A DNA stretch of 64,000 nt from Rhizobium mongolense USDA 1844 (GTDB lineage Bacteria; Pseudomonadota; Alphaproteobacteria; Rhizobiales; Rhizobiaceae), in NCBI RefSeq assembly GCF_000419765.1, contig NZ_ATTQ01000003.1, forward strand, positions 1-64,000, read 5' to 3'. A program made the position numbers and the translations under genes. Each line of letters starts with the position of its first letter. Positions within the stretch are counted from its first letter, which is position 1. This document shows positions 7,525-15,523 of this stretch, piece by piece. Under the pieces are notes generated by a model. The model had not been told where the DNA came from, ran no database searches, and saw only the letters and a program-made list of their open reading frames with translations.

Positions 7525-8418
7525 TTATTCCTCAACGACGGCAGCAGGTTTCGTGCCAGCTACACCGCCGAACCAGGCTGCGATCACGCCGAGGACGAGT
7601 GCTACGAAGCCAAGAAGTGCACCTCTCGAAACGATCTGGGCGGTCGTCTGAGCTGCTTCCAAAGCCTGCTGCTTTGCCTGCTCAACGGATGCCCTGTAGC
7701 TGGCCTCGTATTCGTCGACCTTTGCCCGAGCTTGGTCGACGGAGATGTTCTGAGCCTTCGCTAATGCGTCGGCGGCGCGGGTCTTAGCTTCCTCGATCTT
7801 GGATTGATCGCCTGTCACCATGGCTTTCATCGCGGCGACTGCCGCCGTTTGAAGTGCTTGAGGATCGTTGCCACCGCTGGAATTGCGGATTTGCCGTTCG
7901 ATGTCACCCATCGGATCGGTCGCAGCCGCAATCAATGGTGCGGCTGCCGTGGCGGCTGTTGCCGCAGTCCGGCCGACGCCGCCGACGGCGGTTGAAAGGC
8001 CGCTGAAAGCGCCGCCGACGAGGGCCCCAGCCGAGGTTGTCAGGAAGTAGAGGATGACCAGCGTTGTCACGGCCCAAGTGGTAATGCCGTGAAACCCGCC
8101 TGTGGACGTGCTGGGGCGGCCGGATAAGCGGCTTGCCGCATATGCTCCGATGAACGAAGCGATGATGCCAGCGACGACGAACCAAAGACCGCCAACGATG
8201 GAAAAGCTGCTAGCTGTAGGATTGTCCGAAGTTCCGGGATCGAGAACTGCGGCACCAATACCGACGCCGAGCAGATTAAGCAGGATCTGGACGGCAAGTG
8301 CGACAACGACGCCTGCAAACACCGCTCCCCACGATATCTTGTTGATGGCCGCCGTAATGCTCGGGCCCGTATACACGGTATCATCCGGCGGCAGGCGATT
8401 GATACCTGATCGGGACAT
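7525..8418 (-). CDS. PhnA-like multi-pass membrane protein
   Basis: 297 residues with AAGGAGG 7 nt before the ATG. Hydrophobic segments lie at ~28-58, ~72-95, ~112-150 and ~270-290, separated by a long charged helical region rich in Ala, Lys and Glu (~165-255). The N-terminal pattern PSITAAINKISWGAVFAGVV is typical of the rhizobial proteins annotated PhnA-like; they have no demonstrated link to phosphonate use. It is the first gene of a two-gene unit with DUF892, downstream of an EcfG-type promoter, which points to general stress at the inner membrane. Confidence 0.75.
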   Translation of the reverse strand: MSRSGINRLPPDDTVYTGPSITAAINKISWGAVFAGVVVALAVQILLNLLGVGIGAAVLDPGTSDNPTASSFSIVGGLWFVVAGIIASFIGAYAASRLSGRPSTSTGGFHGITTWAVTTLVILYFLTTSAGALVGGAFSGLSTAVGGVGRTAATAATAAAPLIAAATDPMGDIERQIRNSSGGNDPQALQTAAVAAMKAMVTGDQSKIEEAKTRAADALAKAQNISVDQARAKVDEYEASYRASVEQAKQQALEAAQTTAQIVSRGALLGFVALVLGVIAAWFGGVAGTKPAAVVEE

Positions 8419-8437
8419 TGTGGAACCTCCTTATGTT

Positions 8438-8453
8438 TTCACGGTTCCGTGAA
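8438..8453. promoter_or_regulatory. Palindrome TTCACGG-TT-CCGTGAA in the PhnA-like leader
   Basis: Perfect 7-bp arms separated by 2 nt lie about 20 nt upstream of the start codon, at or just after the expected transcription start. It could be an operator or an RNA hairpin controlling the leader. Confidence 0.45.
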
Positions 8454-8458
8454 GGCAC

Positions 8459-8483
8459 AACTCCCATTTCATTTAAGTGTTCC
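8459..8483 (-). promoter_or_regulatory. EcfG-type general stress promoter (GGAAC-N17-GTT)
   Basis: Read on the minus strand, GGAAC at 8483-8479 and GTT at 8461-8459 are separated by 17 nt, matching the known alphaproteobacterial EcfG consensus. It points at the PhnA-like/DUF892 unit. A second copy with the same spacing precedes csbD at 14642. Confidence 0.65.
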
Positions 8484-8735
8484 ATGACGGGTGAGGGATA
8501 TTGGGCTCCATGGGAGCTTACTCGTGGAACAGCCCAGCGCGGGGCACCCTGCGCCCCTCAATGTTGCCCCGTTTCCAACGGAACGCTGCCTTCGCTAGGC
8601 CTTCCGGAAGACCGGCGCACTCAGCGTTATATCATACCGGCGTTCGCCGCGCATCCAGCGCAAGCCTGTCGCTGGTATGAAAGGTTATCGGACGAGGAGG
8701 GCGGATGACCCATCCGCGCGGTCCAAGAAGGTCGG

Positions 8736-8912
8736 CTACATCATCGATTTCAGAAGTGCGCGAAGGGCGGCTGTGTCGATATTCGCTGGAATTTCGCTGA
8801 GCCTGTATTCCACCAAAGCTGCAACGGCCTCTAACGTCTCTCGCTCAGACCATCCGGCGGTCCTTGCTGCTTCAATCAGATCGGCAAGAGCGAATTGTAT
8901 TGCGTCCTGGCA
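8736..8912 (-). pseudogene. Remnant of a small helical protein, N terminus missing
   Basis: The minus strand reads ALADLIEAARTAGWSERETL, then EAVAALVEYRLSEIP and a stop at 8736. It looks like the C-terminal two thirds of a small acidic helical rhizobial protein. No start codon exists before an in-frame stop at 8913, so the gene is broken exactly where the next remnant begins on the other strand. Confidence 0.4.
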
Positions 8913-8918
8913 TCACAT

Positions 8919-9739
8919 ACCTACGCATTCACCCCTCCCGTGGTTCCCGTCATGGGCAAAAACGTCTTTGCCGGCAGCCTCTTGCCGTTCACATCACAAG
9001 CCACCGACGCGCTGTTCGATGGCCTGCGCCAGAATGTTCGGCAAAATGAATGCGAAGAAGCTGCCGGTCATCAAGGATGAAGACCTGCAGGCGGCAGCAT
9101 CCATGTTCACCTTTTCATGGCTGTTCGACACGCTTGAGCGGACAATGGACATGCCCCCGCTCCAGAATGCCGACGGCGATGATCTCGTGTTCCACGATGT
9201 CAGGTTTCCGCTGGCTTCAGGGGCAAGGCAGAAGGACATTGCCGCTCGGGTGAACACCATTCCCGGCATGTCGCAGGAAAACGCAAAATTCTGGAATTGG
9301 CTGGAGGATAAACAGAAAAGCAAAGGCAAGAAGAACACCGGGCTTTCTCTCGACACCACCATGGACAGCGGCTTGCTTGTGCTGGGAAATGTCGAGTTGA
9401 AGGTGCGCTTCCTGCATTTGGCGCCCAATTCGGCGCGCGCGCAGACAAAGGAATGGCCCTGATCCAGGAGACCCTCGGTGATCTCGTGCGCCCTCCGCTC
9501 ACTGAAATCCGCACCGTGGAGCAGATGATGGCTGAACGTCCTGCCCAAGATCAGACAGAAGCACCATCCGACATTCCGCCCGAAATCGCTGAGCAGATCG
9601 TCCATCAGTTTATGGACCGCCAGTATCGTGAAACCCTTGACCAGCCGGTCGGAATGCTCGGCAACAAGACGCCACGTCAGCGGCAAAATCAGCCGCCAGC
9701 CCGAAGGTTGCCGAGTGGATCAAATATCTCGAAAACTAG
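8919..9739 (+). pseudogene. Decayed conserved protein with at least three frameshifts
   Basis: One ~270-codon protein can be read by switching frames: SHTYAFTPPVVPVMGKN onward to ~9045, KLPVIKDEDLQAAASMF to ~9436, GMALIQETLGDLVRPPL to ~9680, and finally KVAEWIKYLEN with a stop at 9739. The breaks are a 4-bp tandem duplication (AATG) at ~9046, two extra bases in an alternating CG run at ~9436, and an indel near 9685. The C-terminal GNKTPR motif resembles proteins with SEC-C or DUF2384-like tails; the name is unsure. The family is not identified, but decay is evident. Confidence 0.6.
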
Positions 9740-9883
9740 TCCGCAAGGCACCCGAATCCCGCCGACCCAATGGCCACATACAGTTTCGAGTAGACGTGGC
9801 ACGAACTCGGCGTCGTCGAGCTGCGTCAGTAACCGCTACCGTATATCTGTGTCCCAATAATGTACTGAGGTTATAATCGTTGA

Positions 9884-10450
9884 TCAATCGGCGGTGATGT
9901 TGCTCAGTCCACGGAGGGCAATCTCCCGAGCGTCCAGGAACGACCAGAACCGGCGGAGATTGAGCACCGTGCGTTGCACCGAACGTCCGATCGGCGTCGG
10001 CCCCATCTGGCGAATGCGTTCCCGCACCAACGGAGCGATCTCGGCAACGAAGGATGGGTTCGATCGACCTGGTCTTCTCCCGCTCGATCCGGACATAATC
10101 CTGTCGACGGCCCAGCGATAAAGCTTGTCGAGCGCCGCGATCATCCGGTCCAGGAAGAGGCCGATATGCGGAACGGAGGCTCGGACAGGCGCCGGGCTTC
10201 GTGGAATGCGGCAATGTCAGCGCGGTCGGCCGACCAGAGAGATTTGCCGTTCCGGCGCTCTTCGAGGAAGCGCATCCAAACGATGATGTCCCGCGCATAG
10301 GCGCGCAGGCTGTTCAACGATACCCCCATGGTCGGGCACGACCGGAGGAAACGGTTGAGGTAGTGATCGAAGCGCCGTTGCCTCCGAGGATGAACGGCAT
10401 GCCCAGGGCGATGCTGTCCGCAGCCATTACCTCGTCCGCGGAGAGTTCGT
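9884..10450 (-). pseudogene. Tyrosine recombinase/integrase, N-terminal remnant
   Basis: The minus strand shows a phage-integrase SAM-like core-binding domain: LNSLRAYARDIIVWMRFLEE, then ADIAAFHEARRLSEPPFRIS and ALDKLYRWAVD, but in two frames with breaks near 10345 and 10145. After that, a different stretch (PSFVAEIAPLVRERI, IGRSVQRTVLNLRRFWSFLD) runs to a stop at 9884. No catalytic R-H-R-Y domain follows, so it cannot recombine. The overlap with the next upstream small gene shows the 5' end is also disturbed. Confidence 0.65.
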
Positions 10451-10468
10451 CTGTCGCGCCGTTGACCG

Positions 10469-10783
10469 TCACCAGTTCTGTCGTTGATCGCCGCCCGGCG
10501 CTTTCATTCTGCCGACCATGCCGGCTAGCTCGGAGAAGGATGGTAGATCCGCCTCGGGCTGGCAGCGATTAGCGAGTTGCAGTAACAGTATCGGGAAACT
10601 GATCGCATCACGATGCGCCGGCGAAAGCCCCTCCCAGGCTCCGTCACTTGTTTCGATTGCCTCAGCCTTTCGCAACGCGATTTCGATATCATCGGCCGAC
10701 AGCAGACCGCGCCGAACCAACACGTGATTGATCGAAGCAATCGTCATCAGTAGCCCTTCGACCTGCAGGTTCGCGACGTTCAT
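10469..10783 (-). CDS. Hypothetical protein (104 aa)
   Basis: A soluble helical protein, with ASINHVLVRRGLLSADDIEI followed by LRKAEAIE and HRDAISFPILLLQLANRC. The ATG at 10783 has a TAGG six nucleotides upstream. The 3' end runs into integrase debris, so the last ~15 residues may not be native. No function recognised. Confidence 0.5.
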   Translation of the reverse strand: MNVANLQVEGLLMTIASINHVLVRRGLLSADDIEIALRKAEAIETSDGAWEGLSPAHRDAISFPILLLQLANRCQPEADLPSFSELAGMVGRMKAPGGDQRQNW

Positions 10784-10994
10784 GATTGCCTACAACCTTT
10801 TTAATGGTTCCAGCACAACTCCGCGTAAAAGGCCGGGAAAATCAATCCCCGGCCTCTCCTCCCTTCCAAGCGGCGCGAAAAGTCGATAACTAAACTTCTG
10901 ATGACAGTTTGTTCCGCTCGCTGGCTTACGGACGCCGGCAAGTTTCGAACAAATTTCCTTGCGTCGTAGTGGGATTGTACGACCGTGTGGAACT

Positions 10995-11960
10995 ATGACA
11001 ACGAATGCCAAAGACAAGGAAGCCGTAGGTCCAACCGCCATTCAAAGTGACGAGCCAGCGGAGTTGCTGGCGGGTCGGGGATGGCGGGCAGCGCGAGCGG
11101 TGCTGTACGAGGCGATGCTTCGCCTTTGGGATGATGAAGCTTTGTCGCTGGCCGGAAATATCGCATTTAGAGCCGTTCTGGCGATGTTCCCCTTCCTTGT
11201 GTTCGTCAGTTCACTGACCGCCTTCCTCGGCGATCGTGGTATCTCGGATCACCTCATTGAGTTCCTGATCGCGATTATACCTGCACCCTTGGTTGACACA
11301 TTGGTTGCGGAGGTTCGCGCTGTGGCGACAGTAAGGCGCGGCGAGGTCGCAGGCGTCGGTGTCCTGCTGACCATCTGGTTTGCCCTCGGTGGCGTCGACA
11401 GCGTGCGGGTCGGGTTGAACCGGGCCTACGACATCAAGGACAACCGGTCGCTTTTGGCTGTCTATGGTCTCCACATTCTGGTGGTGATCTGCGGTGCGCT
11501 GGTTTTTGTCGTGGTCGGTTATCTGCTGATCGTAGGCACATTTGCCCACCGGTTTCTGCCTGCCTTCGAGGCCCACCTGCTGACACTCGATGCTGTTCGA
11601 TACCCGGCGGCGGCGGTCATCTTGACGGCGGCGCTGTTCGGGGCTCACACCTTTCTGCCCGCGCGATGGATCCGTTTCTCGAACATGTGGCCTGGCGTGC
11701 TCATCACCGTGGTGGCCTGGATCGGCCTAGCCGCGGCATTTTCGTTCTATCTAGCTCGTTTCGCGAACTACGCGAGCTACTATGCCGGATTGGCCGGTGT
11801 CATTGCCGAATTATTTTTTATCTATCTGGCGGCCCTGGTGCGGATATTCGGCGGCGAAGTGAACCGGGCCCCAAGAATTCGCCGCTTAGGCCGCTCTCTT
11901 ATCGACAATCGATCAGTCGAGGCGGACGGCTCGGCGAACACTTCAGATGAAGATCGGTGA
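10995..11960 (+). CDS. YihY/BrkB family inner membrane protein
   Basis: About 321 residues from the ATG at 10995 (a TTG at 10959 is an alternative; neither has a strong ribosome site). Family hallmarks: SLAGNIAFRAVLAMFPFLVF at the first membrane segment, GGVDSVRVGLNRAYDI in the middle, and ANYASYYAGLAGVIAELFFIYLAALVRIFGGEVNR at the end. Six hydrophobic segments are visible. The family was once called ribonuclease BN, wrongly; its actual role in the envelope is unknown. A broken second family member lies at 12535-12832, downstream on the same strand. Confidence 0.85.
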   Translation: MTTNAKDKEAVGPTAIQSDEPAELLAGRGWRAARAVLYEAMLRLWDDEALSLAGNIAFRAVLAMFPFLVFVSSLTAFLGDRGISDHLIEFLIAIIPAPLVDTLVAEVRAVATVRRGEVAGVGVLLTIWFALGGVDSVRVGLNRAYDIKDNRSLLAVYGLHILVVICGALVFVVVGYLLIVGTFAHRFLPAFEAHLLTLDAVRYPAAAVILTAALFGAHTFLPARWIRFSNMWPGVLITVVAWIGLAAAFSFYLARFANYASYYAGLAGVIAELFFIYLAALVRIFGGEVNRAPRIRRLGRSLIDNRSVEADGSANTSDEDR

Positions 11961-12236
11961 TCCAGACTGTATATCTAACAACCCGTTGGGAGGAATGGCT
12001 CAACCGGAACCTTTTGCGTCAACGCCGGTTCTAATTGTCAGCAAGTCGACCCTTTTCAGCTCTTTGAGAAGAACCATAGCGTCGCAGCTCGCGGCTGTCG
12101 TGAAAGTGGCATGGAACGCAACCACCGGCCGTTCTCCGGGCAGACAATCTGCTCTCGGACGCTTAAGCGGATTAGCCTTCGCTGTTGGGGGAGGCAGGGT
12201 ACTTTGCCGGCCTTGCAGAAAGCCCAGCAGTTGGCT

Positions 12237-12530
12237 GCGGGTTTTCCGGTGATGGACACGCAACTTCAAGAACTCGCCGGAACGATTGATGGAAAACTAG
12301 CGGAAACCGACGAGACGATTGCTGTGCACAAACAGGGGCAGGGGGAAGCCGCTCTGGCGAAGGTACGTTCCGATGTAGGCAAAGCGCTGATGGACCGTGC
12401 GAGAGTGACCTTCGACGTGCTGATTGAGCACGCTGACCGTCGCCCGATCTCGTCGAAAATCAGCGTTTTTTGGAACTATCCTGATCACCGCACTGGGTAT
12501 TGTCCCACACGTGTTGACGCTGCTTAGCCT
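12237..12530 (+). pseudogene. CHASE3 sensor domain and membrane segment remnant
   Basis: The plus strand reads LQELAGTIDGKLAETDETIA, then GKALMDRARVTFDVLIEHADRR, the second half of a CHASE3 extracellular sensor domain of histidine kinases or cyclases. After a frame break near 12455 the expected VENQRF linker and a membrane helix (GTILITALGIV) can still be read. No kinase or cyclase output domain follows; at ~12535 the sequence passes into a BrkB fragment. Confidence 0.55.
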
Positions 12531-12534
12531 GGAG

Positions 12535-12832
12535 GGTTGGAATGCGCCATTCTTTCCACATTGGTGTGGTTGATCACATCGGCGGGCTTCTACCTCGCCA
12601 ATTTTGCCGATTACAATGCCACCTATGGCGCGCTCGGTGCGGTTGCCGGCCTGATGGTATGGATTTGGATCTCGGTGATCATCCTCATTCTTGGCGCGGA
12701 ACTGAACGCTGAACTGGAACATCAAACCGCGCTCGATACGACCATCGGTGCTCCGGCTCCCATGGGAAGAAAAAACGCGGAGCCGTGGTTGCCGATACAC
12801 TTGGCGAATCTGCAAATGAGACGAGGTGCTAA
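12535..12832 (+). pseudogene. YihY/BrkB C-terminal fragment
   Basis: Reads ILSTLVWLITSAGFYLANF, DYNATYGALGAVAGLMVWIW and LGAELNAELEHQT, the last two membrane segments and the conserved AELN-E of the family. A frame break in an A-rich run at ~12770 is needed to reach the usual GAVVADTLGE tail and stop at 12832. The first four membrane segments are missing; CHASE3 debris lies directly upstream. Confidence 0.65.
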
Positions 12833-12916
12833 TAGCAGTTTAACGCGGCCATTCCCAACGCGCCGGGGTCTGCTAGGCGGCGCGCTAAACCGGAGCGTGA
12901 ACTTCGTCTTGTTGGC

Positions 12917-14014
12917 TTATCCTTCCAAAAAATGCCCAAGCGAATTCAGCGGAGCAATCTCATCGCAGATGATCTTTAGAATTGCCAACATGGGAACGGC
13001 AAGGATAGCGCCGGGCACGCCCCACATCCAGAACCAGAAGATCAGCGACAAAATGACCAGAACTGGATTGAGCGTGAAACGCCGGGCGAGCAGCATGGGC
13101 GTAACTATTTCGCCTTCGATCAAATGGATCAATAGGTAGAGCCCTGCGGGCAAAAACGCTGTCCAGGTCCCATCGATGCCCAGCAGACCGACAAATACGA
13201 ATATGGCGACACCAGCGAACGGGCCCAGGATCGGCACAAAGTTCAGGATAAAAGCCAAAACGCCCCATAAGATCGGATCGCCCAGGCCCGTTGCCCACAT
13301 TGCGGTTCCGGTTGCAAGGCCCACGAACCCGTTCATAAGGGTGATGGTCACAAGATAAGCAGAAATATCTTGCTCAACCTGCTGTGACAGGGCGACCATC
13401 TGGCGCTTGTCGCTAAACCGGGGAATGATTTCGACCGTTCGCCGCAGGAACGTGTCGCCGGAGATCAAAAGAAAGAACAGGATCAAAATGGTCTCGAAAA
13501 ACCCGCTTGCAAAGTGCTGCGTTCCCTGGAGCAGGATAGCGGACAAATTGAAGCCGGCATCGGCTTGTCCGCCATCAATCTGATGCATGAAGTCCTGGAA
13601 GGTCTGAAGCGGTTTGCTCAGAAAATGAAGGCGTTGCTGTAGCCTCTCAATACCTTCAGGCAGACGGCCTGCCCATGACGAGGCCGGCCCTGACACGGCA
13701 GCGCCAAGAACCACGATAAGGCCAAATAAGGTCAGAATGACCGTGAGTGCCGCAAGCGGCCGGGGGACGCGGAGCCTTTCCAGTTTCCGCATTGCCGGCT
13801 GGAACAGAAGCTTTAGCACGAACGAAAGAATAATTGGCAGCAAGATCTCCGCGGCGACATAAGCCGCCGTCAAACTCGCGAGAATCAAGAGGCACGTCAA
13901 AATGACAAGCTTCGGATCGGCGGTTAAGGGTCCCGCTTCTTTTGTGAGATCGGAAATGTCGACCGGTGTCGCTTTGCTGGTAGGACCAGTCCGAGAAAAG
14001 ATTGACTTCTTCAT
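12917..14014 (-). CDS. AI-2E family (PerM/TqsA-like) transporter
   Basis: 365 residues from the ATG at 14014 (GAGGAGG 5 nt upstream). About eight hydrophobic segments with the family arrangement: two near the N terminus (LVILTCLLILASLTAAYVAA and the next), a long amphipathic extramembrane part around LQQRLHFLSKPLQTFQDFM, and a C-terminal set including ILWGVLAFILNFVPILGPF and the HLIEGEIVTPMLLARRFTLN motif. Members export autoinducer-2, ions or unknown small molecules; which applies cannot be told. It is a single-gene unit converging on the BrkB remnant. Confidence 0.88.
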   Translation of the reverse strand: MKKSIFSRTGPTSKATPVDISDLTKEAGPLTADPKLVILTCLLILASLTAAYVAAEILLPIILSFVLKLLFQPAMRKLERLRVPRPLAALTVILTLFGLIVVLGAAVSGPASSWAGRLPEGIERLQQRLHFLSKPLQTFQDFMHQIDGGQADAGFNLSAILLQGTQHFASGFFETILILFFLLISGDTFLRRTVEIIPRFSDKRQMVALSQQVEQDISAYLVTITLMNGFVGLATGTAMWATGLGDPILWGVLAFILNFVPILGPFAGVAIFVFVGLLGIDGTWTAFLPAGLYLLIHLIEGEIVTPMLLARRFTLNPVLVILSLIFWFWMWGVPGAILAVPMLAILKIICDEIAPLNSLGHFLEG

Positions 14015-14641
14015 CGATGCCTCCTCAAGCACGATACGTCCCGGCACCTGCAGTGGCCGCTCCGCCTAAATCCCAATGCGAAGAATGAAGGCCCTCATCA
14101 TCGTTCTTCGGTGTTTCGTCACCGGGGAAGCTTGTCGCGGACCGGTTGGTCCCAGTCGTGCAATTGAGCATTGGAAAGCGTTTGTTTTATTCTCTTCATC
14201 CATCGCCTCAGGCGATTAATATTCTTCTCATAATATTGTCTCGGGAGGGTCAACGAAATGCCCCGCTGGATGTCGCTAAAACGCGCTGTTGTGAAAGCGG
14301 TTCCATCTTCGGAAAAGTGACCGTCGCCTCGGAGCTAAATCGCAGCGATAATGTGATGACGATCGACATGCATGGGGAAATTGATGCAGACGCGTTGCTG
14401 CAAACGCCGAGTCCCGTGCCATTCGAATGTCGCCAGGTCATTTTTTCGAGTCAGAGCCGCATGACGATCTTCGCTCGAGTGCCTCAAAGTTTGGGACGAA
14501 TCTTCGACGCGGTTTGTTGGAGCAACATGAACCACATGCGTTAGCGGAACTATGTTTGGGGACAAGGTTGGCTATCGACGATGCCCGGAGCGCGCCGTCT
14601 ATTGTCACATTATTTCAATAGGCTGGACTATATTTCCAAGT
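14015..14641. other. Gene-poor stretch between AI-2E-type gene and csbD
   Basis: A 132-codon plus-strand frame (14146-14544) is open but lacks a family match, ribosome site or consistent composition, so I do not call it. The leftward promoter of the transporter should lie at its left edge; no consensus stands out. Confidence 0.4.
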
Positions 14642-14666
14642 GGAACCAATGAAGGTGTTGACCGTT
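14642..14666 (+). promoter_or_regulatory. EcfG-type general stress promoter upstream of csbD
   Basis: GGAAC at 14642-14646 and GTT at 14664-14666, spacing 17 nt, as for the PhnA-like unit. It sits ~40 nt upstream of the CsbD start codon, the right distance for a stress sigma factor promoter. Confidence 0.7.
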
Positions 14667-14704
14667 TAGCTTTTAATGAATGAAGCTTTCAAGGAGTCTA
14701 CCCA

Positions 14705-14896
14705 ATGGGTAGCGCAAGCGACAAAGTTTCCGGAATGGCCAATAAAGCAGCCGGCAATATCAAGCAGGCTGCCGGTAAGGCAACCGGTTCCAGGGAAATG
14801 CAGGCCAAAGGCAGGATGCAGGAGATGAAGGGCGAGGCCCAGGAGGCCAAAGGTAAAGCCAAGGATGCTGTGAAAAAGATCATCGATAAAGCGTGA
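14705..14896 (+). CDS. CsbD family general stress protein
   Basis: 63 residues, hydrophilic and rich in Lys, Ala, Gly and Met. The family signature is present: SDKVSGMANKAAGNIKQAAG, then an EMKGEAQEAKGKAKDAVKK tail. AAGGAG lies 8 nt before the ATG. CsbD proteins are small disordered or helical proteins strongly induced by general stress; their molecular role is unknown. The EcfG-type promoter immediately upstream agrees with this. Confidence 0.9.
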   Translation: MGSASDKVSGMANKAAGNIKQAAGKATGSREMQAKGRMQEMKGEAQEAKGKAKDAVKKIIDKA

Positions 14897-15523
14897 CCGG
14901 TTTTCGGACCGGTTGTTTGGCCATTTGCGGCCAGGATGACATACGGCGCGTTCCACTGCTTCAACGGCGTAACAGGCGCGTCGTTCCAGCCCTCTAGCAA
15001 CGAGGCTTCACATTTACGTTGCGAGACAGGGTGCAATCTGCTGAAACGTCCCATGAGCGAGAGGAAGCCGTCGCGGCCATGATCGAAGCCAGGAGCGATA
15101 TCCAAGCGGTCGGAACTTACCTCCGGTTCATAGTGGATTCGGTCGACTCGGATGACGAGGGAGGCTCCCGAACAATTGAGCTCGTCAAAAGCAATCGAAC
15201 CCGGCCTGCCGCGACAGAGTCGGCGGCCGTCGACGAAGCGTCGATCTCGCCCAACGGCCGGCAATGTGGTTGTGCTGGCTTGATCTCTACTCTCCGGATG
15301 CGCGAAAAGAATGACTCCGCCCGGCGGTTCAGGTCGTCGTGGCGATACGCCTGCTTTGGTGTTCGCTTGACGTCGAAGAGGACATGGAGCGTCGTTGCCA
15401 GGAACTAATTTTGAGAACGTCCGAGAGTTTGCTCTCCAGCATTCCGCCATAAACACTTGCGGAGAGGCTTTGAATCCAACCGCCGAGCCGGATAGAAGTG
15501 GGTCGCCTCTCCGCCTGTTCGTT
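14897..15523. other. Gene-poor stretch; contains copy B of the ~50-bp element
   Basis: The element at 14933-14986 matches 5243-5296. A plus-strand frame at 15019-15408 begins with a helical stretch (EEAVAAMIEARSDIQAVGTY) but lacks other support and its tail is frame noise. I call no gene. Confidence 0.4.
14933..14986 (+). repeat. Diverged copy of a ~50-bp element, copy B
   Basis: Matches the segment at 5243-5296 in blocks (ATGACATAC, GCGC, TCCACTGC, AACGG). On the minus strand it reads PLKQWNAPYVILA, compared with PLRQWMARYVIIA in copy A, so conservation at the protein level is better than at the DNA level. Confidence 0.45.

Noticed and set aside
10995-11960. Ribonuclease BN
   Set aside because: Old naming error for the YihY/BrkB family; the protein is an integral membrane protein without a nuclease motif.
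12000-12269. Minus-strand frame with protein-like stretch (VVAFHATFTTAASCDAMVLL)
   Set aside because: Some of the composition looks coding, but there is no family match or start signal and it overlaps the CHASE3 remnant; left uncalled.
14146-14544. 132-codon plus-strand frame
   Set aside because: No family match, no ribosome site and no composition typical of a protein.
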